NCBI GenBank assembly: GCA_965267405.1
Contig: OZ253954.1
Location: 3,162,001 to 3,226,000, forward strand
DNA from: JAPPOI01 sp028818055
Lineage (GTDB): Bacteria > Pseudomonadota > Alphaproteobacteria > Rhodobacterales > Rhodobacteraceae
Direction: 5' to 3'
Length of the DNA: 64,000 nucleotides
Below are positions 9,084 through 16,599 of the stretch, in pieces; the stretch's first letter is position 1, and each line of letters opens with the position of its first letter. The notes under the pieces were generated by a model. The model was not told the origin of the DNA, made no database searches, and was given only the letters and a program-made list of their open reading frames with translations. A program made the position numbers and the translations under genes.

Positions 9084-10195
9084 AGTGGCAGTTCCTCCCA
9101 TTCTGCGGCCGCCTTGGACCAATAAGTTCCAAGGATGTCTGTGTGCGGCGTGTCACCTTGCACATCGTCGGCAAGCGTGTCGGCCAACCAGTCGAAGGTC
9201 AGATCGAATGGCGGATCCGTGTCGGCTTGCTCGGCAAACGAAACAGTGATTTCCGGTGGCCACTCGCTCTCGTTCGGGTTTGTCGCCAACAGATAGATGG
9301 CTTCACCAAGCGCACATCCAATTGCTGCACCTGCGGCCGAGTCGATCGGGAAGTGAACACCTGCGACAGAACGGTTCGTGGCTACACGGTGGGCCACTTT
9401 GAACGGCATCATGGCAATGTCGTGTAATGTCGAGCTTCCGGTCATCGCGGCCTTCGGGCCAAGTCCGGTCATAAGACGGGCCATCACGGTGGCTGCCGTA
9501 AAGACCTCGGTGGCATGACCTGATGGGTAGGACGAATGATCCGGTGTCTGGATCATCGGCTGGACCTGATGTGCGAAGTCAATTGGCCGGGCAGAGCGAC
9601 AGAAATGCTTGAACGGCATTTCGACGTGGACCGCCAACCGGATGGCTGCAGATATCAATTCAAGCGATTTTCCGTTTCGATCCGTATCGAGATATCCAAC
9701 CGCGCCGAAGAACGACAACAGATCCTCGGTCTGTTCCAAAATCTCAGGCAGTCGATCATCGCGAAGATCTGAATAAGCCCTGACCATCGCAAGTTGCTGA
9801 CGAAAAACATCCCGGCTTGGCCGGTTAAGCGTCAAAAGTTTATGGCCATCCGCTGTCATGGTCGCGGTGCCGTCGGAGCCTGTGACCGTGAAATAGGGAG
9901 TCAAAATGGAGTCCAGAAGGTCACCACGTACGGTGGCGCTTAGGTAACTGATGTCAGCGTCGCCTTTGCCAAATGGAAGTGGGTTACGTGAAGCAGTTCC
10001 ATCCCAATAACCAACAATTCCGTCGTGTGTGGCGATAAGTGCCGAGCTCAGCATCCCGGATCCTGGACCACCTGCGTGATCTCCGCCTTGACCTTTGCCC
10101 TGGCCCTTACCTTGGCCTTTGCCCTGACCTTTACCTTGGCCTTTGCCTTGACCTTTGCCTTGACCTTTACCCTGGCCTTTACCGAATTCTGCCAT
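9080..10195 (-). CDS. PAP2-superfamily protein, vanadium-haloperoxidase-like, with GKGQ repeat head
   Basis: The start is ATG at 10195 with GGAGG eight bases upstream; the product has 371 residues. Residues 5-36 are eight perfect GKGQ units, giving a very basic, probably disordered tail. The catalytic part has the complete PAP2/vanadate-binding signature: K196-x6-R203-P204, P224-S-G-H227, and R275-x5-H281-x3-D285. The same site serves acid phosphatases (phosphate) and vanadium haloperoxidases (vanadate). The overall layout and lack of membrane helices resemble soluble bacterial haloperoxidase-like proteins more than lipid phosphatases, but activity cannot be decided by eye. There is no signal peptide. 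It is first in an overlapping pair with the S8 protease and divergent from a SARP-type regulator. Confidence 0.82.
   Translation of the reverse strand: MAEFGKGQGKGQGKGQGKGQGKGQGKGQGKGQGKGQGGDHAGGPGSGMLSSALIATHDGIVGYWDGTASRNPLPFGKGDADISYLSATVRGDLLDSILTPYFTVTGSDGTATMTADGHKLLTLNRPSRDVFRQQLAMVRAYSDLRDDRLPEILEQTEDLLSFFGAVGYLDTDRNGKSLELISAAIRLAVHVEMPFKHFCRSARPIDFAHQVQPMIQTPDHSSYPSGHATEVFTAATVMARLMTGLGPKAAMTGSSTLHDIAMMPFKVAHRVATNRSVAGVHFPIDSAAGAAIGCALGEAIYLLATNPNESEWPPEITVSFAEQADTDPPFDLTFDWLADTLADDVQGDTPHTDILGTYWSKAAAEWEELPL
10088..10183 (-). repeat. Coding tandem repeat, eight 12-bp units (GKGQ)
   Basis: Eight consecutive 12-base units encode GKGQ in the PAP2/haloperoxidase-like protein. Units differ at synonymous positions, so they are not freshly copied. 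Because the unit is a multiple of three, loss or gain of copies would change the tail length without breaking the frame. Confidence 0.9.
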
Positions 10196-10308
10196 CAAGA
10201 ACCCCTCCTTGGATTGATTTCAAAGAAGCGGCAGAAACGGTGTCTGACAACCGAGAGGTCTGAGATTTGTTTCTTTTTCACGGTGCGTTCACGCTTTAAC
10301 TCCAAAAT

Positions 10309-10326
10309 AATCTAAAAATTTAGATT
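10309..10326. promoter_or_regulatory. 18-base palindrome between the haloperoxidase-like gene and its divergent regulator
   Basis: AATCTAAA and TTTAGATT are exact inverted repeats with a 2-base AA centre. They lie in the 218-base region separating the PAP2/S8 pair (minus) from the SARP-type regulator (plus). This is a plausible operator for autoregulation and control of the pair. SARP proteins usually bind direct repeats, so the palindrome may belong to another factor. Confidence 0.45.
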
Positions 10327-10413
10327 TCTTGAAAACGTTCCCCGTCCGTGCTCAAGTTGACGTAACGCAAACCTGACTGGGTGTGTGAGCCTTTTTGGAA
10401 GGGCGGGAAGCAA

Positions 10414-12012
10414 ATGTTTGAGAACGAAAAGCTTATTATGCATCTCTACGGTCGATTTCGACTGTTAGACCAGGAGGGCACTGATTTTGCTCCGAAAAGT
10501 GCAAAAGCGCAGGCGCTTCTTGCGCTGGTCGCGACCGGAGATTCAGGAAGCCGAGGCCGTCTGTGGCTCCAAAAAAAGCTTTGGCCAAATAGTGAAAGTG
10601 ATCGGGCGTCGGTTAGTTTACGGCAATGCCTGAGTGAAATCAGACGCGGTCTTGGCCCTTATCGCGAGGTATTAATTGCCGATCGCAGAAGTGTCGCACT
10701 TTCATTTGATACGGTTCAGGTGAAAGAAGCTGAGCCCGGACAAGAATTTCTCGAAGGCATTGGATTGAGCGCGAATGATCACGCGTTGTCCGATTGGCTC
10801 ACTAGAGAACGTGGTGCGGCGCAACCTGCGGCGCCGTCTGTTCCGTATGTTGCTGCGCCTCCACCAGTTCACAAGAAACCCAAAATCTACTTTCAGACGG
10901 CTGGTGATGTTCAGCAGCTGAAACTGATTGAGGACATTTTCGTTGATTGTGTTGTGCGCTCGTTGAGAGAGGCACTGACGGTCGACATACATGTAGGTGC
11001 TGCATTGAGCGTCCCGCCTGATGCATTCAAGGTTCAGGTCCAAGCCTATACGGTAGAAGGGTCCCAAGTGGGAATTCGTTCACGCATCTATCAGGGTGGC
11101 GAACAAACTCTCGTTTGGGCTGGCATGACGTCTACCCAACTTCATGGTGCACCGCCCGTGGAAGACTTGGAAATCGTTTCCTTGGGCAACCAGCTTATCG
11201 ATGCATTGGCAGATGCCTTGACGTTGAAAGTCGACACTGCGCAAGACATACGTGACGCAAACCTGTTGATCAGACTGGCTGTTCGCCGAATTTTTCGGAT
11301 GCGTCCAGACGCTTTAACTGAAGCGGATAAGATGTTGATTCAGGCGCAAGAATTGGCGCCCAGAGGCTTGTCCGCGGCTTGGCGAGCTCAATTGAGAGTT
11401 ATTCAAGAAGTCGAACGCCATCCCGACAGATCGCCTGATCTGGCTGAAGAAGCGCGCGAGTTGACGTGCACCGCTATGGAGCTTGAGCCTTTGAACTCGA
11501 TGGTGTTGGCCGCTGTGGCAAACACAAGGCTGGTGTTGGACGAAGACGTGAGCGCTTGCAATGAAATCGCCCGGCGCAGTGTGAGCCTCAATCCGTCAAA
11601 CCCATTGGCGTGGGACAGTCTTTGCACGGCTAAGCTTTATGCAGGTGAAATTGGCGAGGCGCATGCGCTTGCAATTCGTGCTCAGAAGCTGAGTTCGGGT
11701 TCGCCGTTTGGCTTCTGGTGGGATATGGGCCGCTGCCTGACAGCCGCACTTACAGGACGCGGTGATGAGGCTTTGAAGCTAGCTGAAGCGGCACACGCTC
11801 TAGCTCCAGAATTTCGCCCACCGATGCGGTACCTCACCGCGCTGTACGCAGCTTCTGATCGGCCTGACGCCGCTGTTCGTGTGGCTGAGCGCTTGAAGCG
11901 CTTGGAGCCGGACTTCTCGTTCGAACGGATTGCCAACGACGATCAATACCCAATTTCCCCGTTGCGCTGGAGCGGTCTTTTGGACAGCGACAAGCTTATG
12001 GCATTAAGCTGA
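10414..12012 (+). CDS. SARP/AfsR-type winged-helix regulator with TPR-like C-terminal half
   Basis: ATG at 10414 is chosen over a GTG at 10381 because GGAAGGG lies about nine bases upstream; this gives 532 residues. Residues about 8-110 match the N-terminal winged-helix domain of SARP/OmpR-type activators (MHLYGRFRLLD..., SAKAQALLALVA, LWPNSESDRASVSLRQCLSEIRR). A variable linker with a proline/alanine run follows (about 130-155). Residues about 290-530 are helical and TPR-like, as in regulators of the CadC/HilA/SARP kind. No transmembrane helix is obvious. It is divergent from the PAP2/S8 protease pair, so control of that pair is the natural inference. The signal is unknown. Confidence 0.75.
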   Translation: MFENEKLIMHLYGRFRLLDQEGTDFAPKSAKAQALLALVATGDSGSRGRLWLQKKLWPNSESDRASVSLRQCLSEIRRGLGPYREVLIADRRSVALSFDTVQVKEAEPGQEFLEGIGLSANDHALSDWLTRERGAAQPAAPSVPYVAAPPPVHKKPKIYFQTAGDVQQLKLIEDIFVDCVVRSLREALTVDIHVGAALSVPPDAFKVQVQAYTVEGSQVGIRSRIYQGGEQTLVWAGMTSTQLHGAPPVEDLEIVSLGNQLIDALADALTLKVDTAQDIRDANLLIRLAVRRIFRMRPDALTEADKMLIQAQELAPRGLSAAWRAQLRVIQEVERHPDRSPDLAEEARELTCTAMELEPLNSMVLAAVANTRLVLDEDVSACNEIARRSVSLNPSNPLAWDSLCTAKLYAGEIGEAHALAIRAQKLSSGSPFGFWWDMGRCLTAALTGRGDEALKLAEAAHALAPEFRPPMRYLTALYAASDRPDAAVRVAERLKRLEPDFSFERIANDDQYPISPLRWSGLLDSDKLMALS

Positions 12013-12500
12013 TATCGGTTCCCAAATCGAGACAAAGCTTTGCTTGCTGGGAAATTGTGCGTGGAAATGTCCAAGAATTGTCACCAAGTTCAGCTTGCCG
12101 CAAATTGAAACAATGTGTTTTCAAAAATGAGGGAATAGGCGTTAGGTGATTGGGGACGCTCGAATTGTTGCGGAGTTTCGAAACAGTTTAGGGCTGCATC
12201 ACCCAATCATTTACCCTGTGAACACAATCTTCCGAAAAAGCATATGTGTGCTCAAGGAAGAGAGGGGTACGCTGCCAAAAAAAATCTGATCCAGGTTCAA
12301 ACTGTCAAATGTTGTTTCGCGGAAAAACTGGAAATTTCGATTTTTTTTGGTATTCTGGTTTCATTCGATGAGGGGGCTGTTTATTCCCAAATCGTTTCGA
12401 TTTTTGTCGGTTTCTGTCACTTGAACGGTCGCGTTTTTGACCGTGGGGAACAGAACTTTGTAAGGGGTGGCCGGGAAGCCGGTTAGTGTAAGTAGTGAGT
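12013..12500. other. 488-base intergenic region without a convincing gene
   Basis: This stretch separates the SARP-type regulator from the Hint-domain gene. It holds several short inverted repeats: TTGAAA-N8-TTTCAA at 12105-12124, and TGATTGGG (12147-12154) paired with CCCAATCA (12202-12209). A 10-base palindrome CAAAGCTTTG sits at 12033-12042. An 80-codon open frame at 12244-12486 has no ribosome site and unlikely composition. I see no clear sigma-70 promoter or U-tailed terminator. A long 5' leader for the downstream gene is possible. Confidence 0.4.
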
Positions 12501-13118
12501 ATGTCGAAGTCGGTTATTCAGCCAGATGTCCAAGACACCATCAATCGTGTGATGGAGCGGTTCAAAACCGCAAGAGACGAATTTCAGGACACCGCAAGCG
12601 ATAGCGCGCAAGATGCCGCGAACTGTAATGCGCAATCGGCTCAGGACGAGGCCGAAGATGTTCCTTTTGAAACATCAGAAGTTTGGCCGTTGCCTGGTCT
12701 TGCGCCAATGACTCGTGTGCGTACCTCCTTTGGGGATGTTCACGCCGTGGCTTTGCGCAAGGGCGATCTCGTTCGCACGCGTTCAGGTGAGTTCAAAGAG
12801 ATCGTTTGGTTGAACCGTGTCATGTTGGATGAAGCGTTCTTGGCACAGAAACCGGATTCCAATCCTGTTCGTATCGGAGCCGGGGCCGTCGGTCCTTCTA
12901 CGCCTTCAGCAGACATCATGGTATCTCCGCGTCAAGTTCTATGCCCAAGTGCCAACTCGCAGGTGCGGGAGGCTCGTGAAGCAGCTGACTTAGAATCGCG
13001 ACCAGGTGTCACGCGCCGTCGTGAAACAGGCTTGAGCTACACAATGTTCCACGTTGGTGGTCCCGCCGAAGTGCTGTGTGAAGGCGTTTATATGTTGTTT
13101 GAGCCTCCAAAAGGCTGA
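12501..13118 (+). CDS. Hint-domain protein
   Basis: The 205-residue product starts at ATG 12501; no strong ribosome site precedes it. An acidic, alanine-rich N-terminal part (about 1-60) is followed by a Hint_2-type fold: VRTSFGDVHAVALRKGDLVRTRSGEFKEIVWLNRVML and PSADIMVSPRQVLCPS. In Rhodobacterales such single Hint modules occur alone or attached to secreted proteins. They resemble the self-cleaving hedgehog/intein fold, but the usual catalytic Cys at the start of the domain and C-terminal Asn are not evident here, so autoprocessing is doubtful. It stands between a regulator and cheB with no obvious operon partner. Function unknown. Confidence 0.65.
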   Translation: MSKSVIQPDVQDTINRVMERFKTARDEFQDTASDSAQDAANCNAQSAQDEAEDVPFETSEVWPLPGLAPMTRVRTSFGDVHAVALRKGDLVRTRSGEFKEIVWLNRVMLDEAFLAQKPDSNPVRIGAGAVGPSTPSADIMVSPRQVLCPSANSQVREAREAADLESRPGVTRRRETGLSYTMFHVGGPAEVLCEGVYMLFEPPKG

Positions 13119-13190
13119 GACCCCCTCGCATACACGAATTCTTCAAGAGTAGTGCTTAAGCAAAGGCGAGCTTAGAACGGCTGCGTCTTT

Positions 13191-14264
13191 TTGTTCTCTG
13201 AATACCAAATATCAAGTCCTCTTGTCCGCCTTTTGGTCGTGGATGACAGTCCGACAGCGCGCAACATCATTCGGAAAGCGCTAAGCGCGCATCCGTCTGT
13301 AAATGTTGTTGGAGAGGCGGCAAATGCCACGCAGGCAACGCGGCTTATTAAGGAACTTAGCCCTGACGTGTTAACGCTGGACGTTGAGATGCCGGGCGTA
13401 AATGGGCTCGATTTTCTTAACCGTTTGATGCGGACTCGTCCGATGCCGGTCATCATGGTGTCGTCGAAATTGAAAGACTACAGCCGCGCCAAGTCCCAAG
13501 CGCTCGCACACGGGGCTATTGAGTGTTTTGATTTTCTCAAGTTGATAAGAGAAGGATCTCTCCAAGTTGATTTGGTTGAAGCAATCATCCGAGCGGCGGT
13601 TTGCAAAAGGCAAAACCAAAACTCGATAGATTTTCGGAAGTACCAGCCGAGCAGTGATAGTCTTTATGAATGGAACGGCCGATACGTCGTCATCGGGAGT
13701 TCAGCAGGTGGAGTGGACGCTCTTCGACACATTGTGGCGGCTCTTCCGATGAATTGTCCTCCAGTCATCGTTGCTCAGCATATGCCGGCGGACTTCCTTC
13801 GCAGATTGGCAGAGCGGCTGGATGCTGTGGGACCGGCGAAGGTGATACTTGCCAAGGACCGATCGCCAATTCGGCCTGGTCAGGTCCTTGTCGCTCCGGG
13901 AGGTGATTTTCATGCCAGATTGCAGGGGTTAATGGCTCCACATCTCAGGCTCGATCGAGCAGATAAAAGAGATTTGCATCGCCCTTCAATTGATGCCCTT
14001 TTCTCTTCGTGCATGCATCTGGGTCCGCGTTGTGTTGCAGTCATACTGAGTGGCATGGGGCACGATGGCGCGCGTTCGATGTTGAACCTGCGCAAGTCTG
14101 GCGCCACGACCCTGGTGCAATCGTCCAGAACGTCGGTGATTGACGGGATGCCTTCCGCAGCACGAGAATTGCAGGCGTATTGCGAAACTCCTGATCTTGA
14201 GCACGTCGCCGGTCGAATACTTCACCACACCAACATACACACCGCAGGAAGAGCGCGCGCATGA
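13191..14264 (+). CDS. cheB: Chemotaxis response regulator / protein-glutamate methylesterase CheB
   Basis: CheB removes methyl groups from chemoreceptors when phosphorylated by CheA. The 357-residue product has an N-terminal receiver domain (VVDDSPTARN, phospho-acceptor D64 in LTLDVEMPG) joined by a linker to a C-terminal methylesterase. The catalytic set is visible: S171 in GSSAGG, H197 in AQHMP, and the Asp of SGMGHDGA. No ATG precedes the receiver domain; the TTG at 13191 is the only reasonable start and lacks a good ribosome site, so the exact start is uncertain. Its stop overlaps the cheD start as ATGA, so the two are coupled. Confidence 0.93.
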   Translation: MFSEYQISSPLVRLLVVDDSPTARNIIRKALSAHPSVNVVGEAANATQATRLIKELSPDVLTLDVEMPGVNGLDFLNRLMRTRPMPVIMVSSKLKDYSRAKSQALAHGAIECFDFLKLIREGSLQVDLVEAIIRAAVCKRQNQNSIDFRKYQPSSDSLYEWNGRYVVIGSSAGGVDALRHIVAALPMNCPPVIVAQHMPADFLRRLAERLDAVGPAKVILAKDRSPIRPGQVLVAPGGDFHARLQGLMAPHLRLDRADKRDLHRPSIDALFSSCMHLGPRCVAVILSGMGHDGARSMLNLRKSGATTLVQSSRTSVIDGMPSAARELQAYCETPDLEHVAGRILHHTNIHTAGRARA

Positions 14265-14758
14265 CTTTGAGGCATGTCATCCAAGGCGAATTTGCTATTG
14301 GGTCGACACCCGATACCGTCATTTCTTCAACATTGGGGTCCTGTGTTTCGATTTGCCTTTGGGATCCGAAGGCGCGTGTAGGTGGAATGAACCACATGCT
14401 ATTGCCAGACAGTTCGAATATCCAAGTCGCGCATCAATTTGGCAGCGTTGACATGGAGCGGCTTGTTAATGCGCTCATGCGAGACGGGGCAAAGAAAGAG
14501 AATTTGTCTGCCAAGGCCTTTGGCGGAGCTTCGATGTTAGCCGGTGCGACGGACATCGGTCGGCGGAATTCTGATTTTTGTTTGTCGTTCTTAGCTGCGG
14601 AAGGAATTGCGTGTGTAGCCGAAAGCCTTGGTGGAACACACGCCAGGCAAGTTCGCTTTTGGCCGTGGACTGGTCGGGCCAAAGTGAAACGCATCAACCA
14701 AATCCCACAGGAAAAACTGTTGGAGGTTCCAATCACGAAACCAATTGAATTGTTTTAG
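14261..14758 (+). CDS. cheD: Chemoreceptor glutamine deamidase CheD
   Basis: CheD deamidates specific glutamines in methyl-accepting chemotaxis proteins and can be modulated by CheY or CheC partners. The 165-residue protein carries the family active site: T24-L-G-S-C28 and H45 in GGMNHMLLP, followed by AKAFGGASML and IGRRNSDF. Length is normal for the family. It is translationally coupled to cheB and converges on the small gene at the end of the cheA operon with only 36 bases between stops. Confidence 0.93.
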   Translation: MTLRHVIQGEFAIGSTPDTVISSTLGSCVSICLWDPKARVGGMNHMLLPDSSNIQVAHQFGSVDMERLVNALMRDGAKKENLSAKAFGGASMLAGATDIGRRNSDFCLSFLAAEGIACVAESLGGTHARQVRFWPWTGRAKVKRINQIPQEKLLEVPITKPIELF

Positions 14759-14794
14759 AAACCGAGCGGCAATCACTAGGTCTCCGAAAGGGCG

Positions 14795-15157
14795 CTAAAA
14801 AAATGTGGGAATACCACTTTCGTCTTTTGAGAAGTTGATCCGACTTCCATTTCCTTCCAGTCGATCGGTCGTGGATTGAAGAATGCAGACGTTCGCCAAC
14901 GACTTGATCTTGACTTCGCGGGGAGAGATTTCTTCTGCAGCAGCAAGTAGGACGGATGCCAGGTCGCCTTGGACTTGAGTTTGGAAGTCGAGAGATTGAA
15001 GACCGATTAAAACCTGCCTCAAATCTTGGCTTTCGCTCATTTGCGCGTGAATGCTTGCCTGCATCGTGATGCTCTTGTCCTGCAACTCGCGAAGCATTCC
15101 TCCCACTGTAGATAGCAGAGTCGCAAGGCAGATGGCTTCATGATCGTCCATTGTCAT
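14795..15157 (-). CDS. Small helical protein at the end of the chemotaxis operon
   Basis: I do not recognise a named family. The start is set at ATG 15157 (MTMDDHEA), which has AGGG eight to nine bases upstream; an ATG at 15178 would add seven residues. The roughly 120-residue product is predicted to be mostly helical, with the segment MLRELQDKSITMQASIHAQMSESQ leading into LIGLQSLDFQTQVQGDLASVLLAA (described in parts). The LQSLDFQTQ stretch recalls helices in CheZ-like and receptor-associated proteins, but the similarity is weak. It is the last gene after cheR in the same direction, so a chemotaxis accessory role is likely by context only. Confidence 0.6.
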   Translation of the reverse strand: MTMDDHEAICLATLLSTVGGMLRELQDKSITMQASIHAQMSESQDLRQVLIGLQSLDFQTQVQGDLASVLLAAAEEISPREVKIKSLANVCILQSTTDRLEGNGSRINFSKDESGIPTFF

Positions 15158-15202
15158 GTGCCAAGCCCTATGGAGCATGCTTGAAAGTGGCCACCGAAAA
15201 GT

Positions 15203-16120
15203 TCAATTTGGCCCATTGCTTTCCACTTTCAATCCCCGTGGGATAGATGAGCGAGTATCTGAATTTTTTTGAAAAGTCGTGACGAATCTTGTCTCAAACA
15301 TTTCGCTAAAATCTGGATGAACACGTTCTGAATGGCCAATGAAAATCCAACCACCGTCACTGAGCGCCTTATGAAACTTCGGCCAGATGTCACGCTGTGC
15401 TTCGCTATCGAAGTAGATCAACACGTTCCTGCAGAAAATTGCGTCGAATGAACTTTTCATCGGCCATTCGTCGATGAGGTTCAAATGCCGGAAATGCACT
15501 GTGGTTCGGATTTTCTCAGAGATCACATGTTGTTGGCGAGTTTGATCGTCAATCGTTTCAACAAACTTGGCTCTTAAACTTGCGGGGATATCTTGGCAGT
15601 TGACCACCGGGTAAACCCCGGTTCTTGCTCTTTTTAGAACGCTGTTATCGATATCGGTTGCCAATATTTTGATGTTCAGGTGGGCCGCCTCGGGGCAGCG
15701 ATGATGGATCAGCATGGCAATGGAATAGGCTTCTTCACCGGAAGAGCATCCGGCGGACCAAATGCGAACCCGGTGGCCGCGCTTTGCCCGATGGATCAGC
15801 TCTGGAAGAATGCTGCGATCAAAGTATTCCAGTTGATATCTTTCTCGAAAAAAACTCGTCACGTTTGTCGTCAGAATTGGGATCAGGTGTTCAAGACTGT
15901 CGTCACAGTTATTGTCGATCACTTCATGGATGTAAGCGCTCAGCTCACTGATGTTTGCTGGCTTGGTCGCTCGGAGTAGTCGCGCTTCAATCATGTGGCG
16001 CTTGGACTGCGAGAACAACAGCCCAGTCTTCTTGCGAATACGATCCGCTAGAATGTCAAAATCGCCGTCTTGCAGGATTGGCGCATAGGATTCGGTGGTC
16101 ACATTTGTTTTTTGTGTCAC
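15203..16120 (-). CDS. cheR: Chemoreceptor methyltransferase CheR
   Basis: CheR transfers methyl groups from SAM to receptor glutamates, the counterpart of CheB. The 305-residue product has the N-terminal helical domain (about 20-85; RKKTGLLF, KRHMIEARLLR), followed by a Rossmann methyltransferase with motif I RIWSAGCSSGEEAYSIAML and the CheR signature CRNVLIYFD. The start is GTG at 16120, overlapping the stop of cheW as GTGA, which fixes the start and shows coupling. No TPR extension is present. Confidence 0.95.
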   Translation of the reverse strand: MTQKTNVTTESYAPILQDGDFDILADRIRKKTGLLFSQSKRHMIEARLLRATKPANISELSAYIHEVIDNNCDDSLEHLIPILTTNVTSFFRERYQLEYFDRSILPELIHRAKRGHRVRIWSAGCSSGEEAYSIAMLIHHRCPEAAHLNIKILATDIDNSVLKRARTGVYPVVNCQDIPASLRAKFVETIDDQTRQQHVISEKIRTTVHFRHLNLIDEWPMKSSFDAIFCRNVLIYFDSEAQRDIWPKFHKALSDGGWIFIGHSERVHPDFSEMFETRFVTTFQKNSDTRSSIPRGLKVESNGPN

Positions 16121-16599
16121 GCCGCAATAGTACCGGGTTTTGGCAACATGGTTTCCAAATCAAGAATTCGAACAAGTTCGTCGCCCACCAAGAACAAACC
16201 CAAGACTGTTTCGTGGATGTTATGGTCTGCAAACTCCGGTGGAGTCTGGATTTCTGCAGAATTGATCGACAGGATATCTGAGACCGCTGATACCCGTAGT
16301 CCGAACGTGTTCTCCTCGTTCTCTACGACGATGATTACGTCTCTCTCGGTGTAGTTTTCTCGCTGCATGCCAAGCCTTTGCGCAAGATCGATGACCGGAA
16401 GAACCACGCCACGGAGGTTCATTACGCCTTGGACGAATTGTGGTGCATGTGGAAGTGTGGTGGCCGGCGACCAACCGCGAATTTCCCGAACCGACATGAT
16501 GTTTATGGCAAAGACAGCGTCTTCGATGAGAAATGATAGAAGTTTGCTATTATTTTGTATGGGTGGCTGCTTCTCAGTTTCCGGTTTCTCTTTTGTCAT
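16117..16599 (-). CDS. cheW: Chemotaxis coupling protein CheW
   Basis: CheW is the SH3-like scaffold that joins CheA to receptors. The 160-residue protein is one CheW domain with recognisable parts: LLSFLIEDAVFAINIMSVREIRGW near the start (given in part as FAINIMSVREI), then FVQGVMNLRGVVLPVIDLAQRLG and the C-terminal LGLFLVGDELVRILDLE. Its ATG (16599) directly abuts the cheA stop and its own stop overlaps the cheR start, so it sits inside a tight operon. Confidence 0.94.
   Translation of the reverse strand: MTKEKPETEKQPPIQNNSKLLSFLIEDAVFAINIMSVREIRGWSPATTLPHAPQFVQGVMNLRGVVLPVIDLAQRLGMQRENYTERDVIIVVENEENTFGLRVSAVSDILSINSAEIQTPPEFADHNIHETVLGLFLVGDELVRILDLETMLPKPGTIAA

Noticed and set aside
10088..10183. 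Regular repeats suggesting a CRISPR array
   Set aside because: The 12-base units are contiguous without spacers and encode GKGQ in frame.
10025..10315. 96-codon plus-strand frame with alternating Ala/Leu/Phe/Thr that looks like a membrane peptide
   Set aside because: It is the complement of the GKGQ coding repeat; the hydrophobic pattern is an artefact of the repeat.
12244..12486. 80-codon open frame between the SARP-type regulator and the Hint gene
   Set aside because: No ribosome site, odd composition and no recognisable motif; treated as non-coding.
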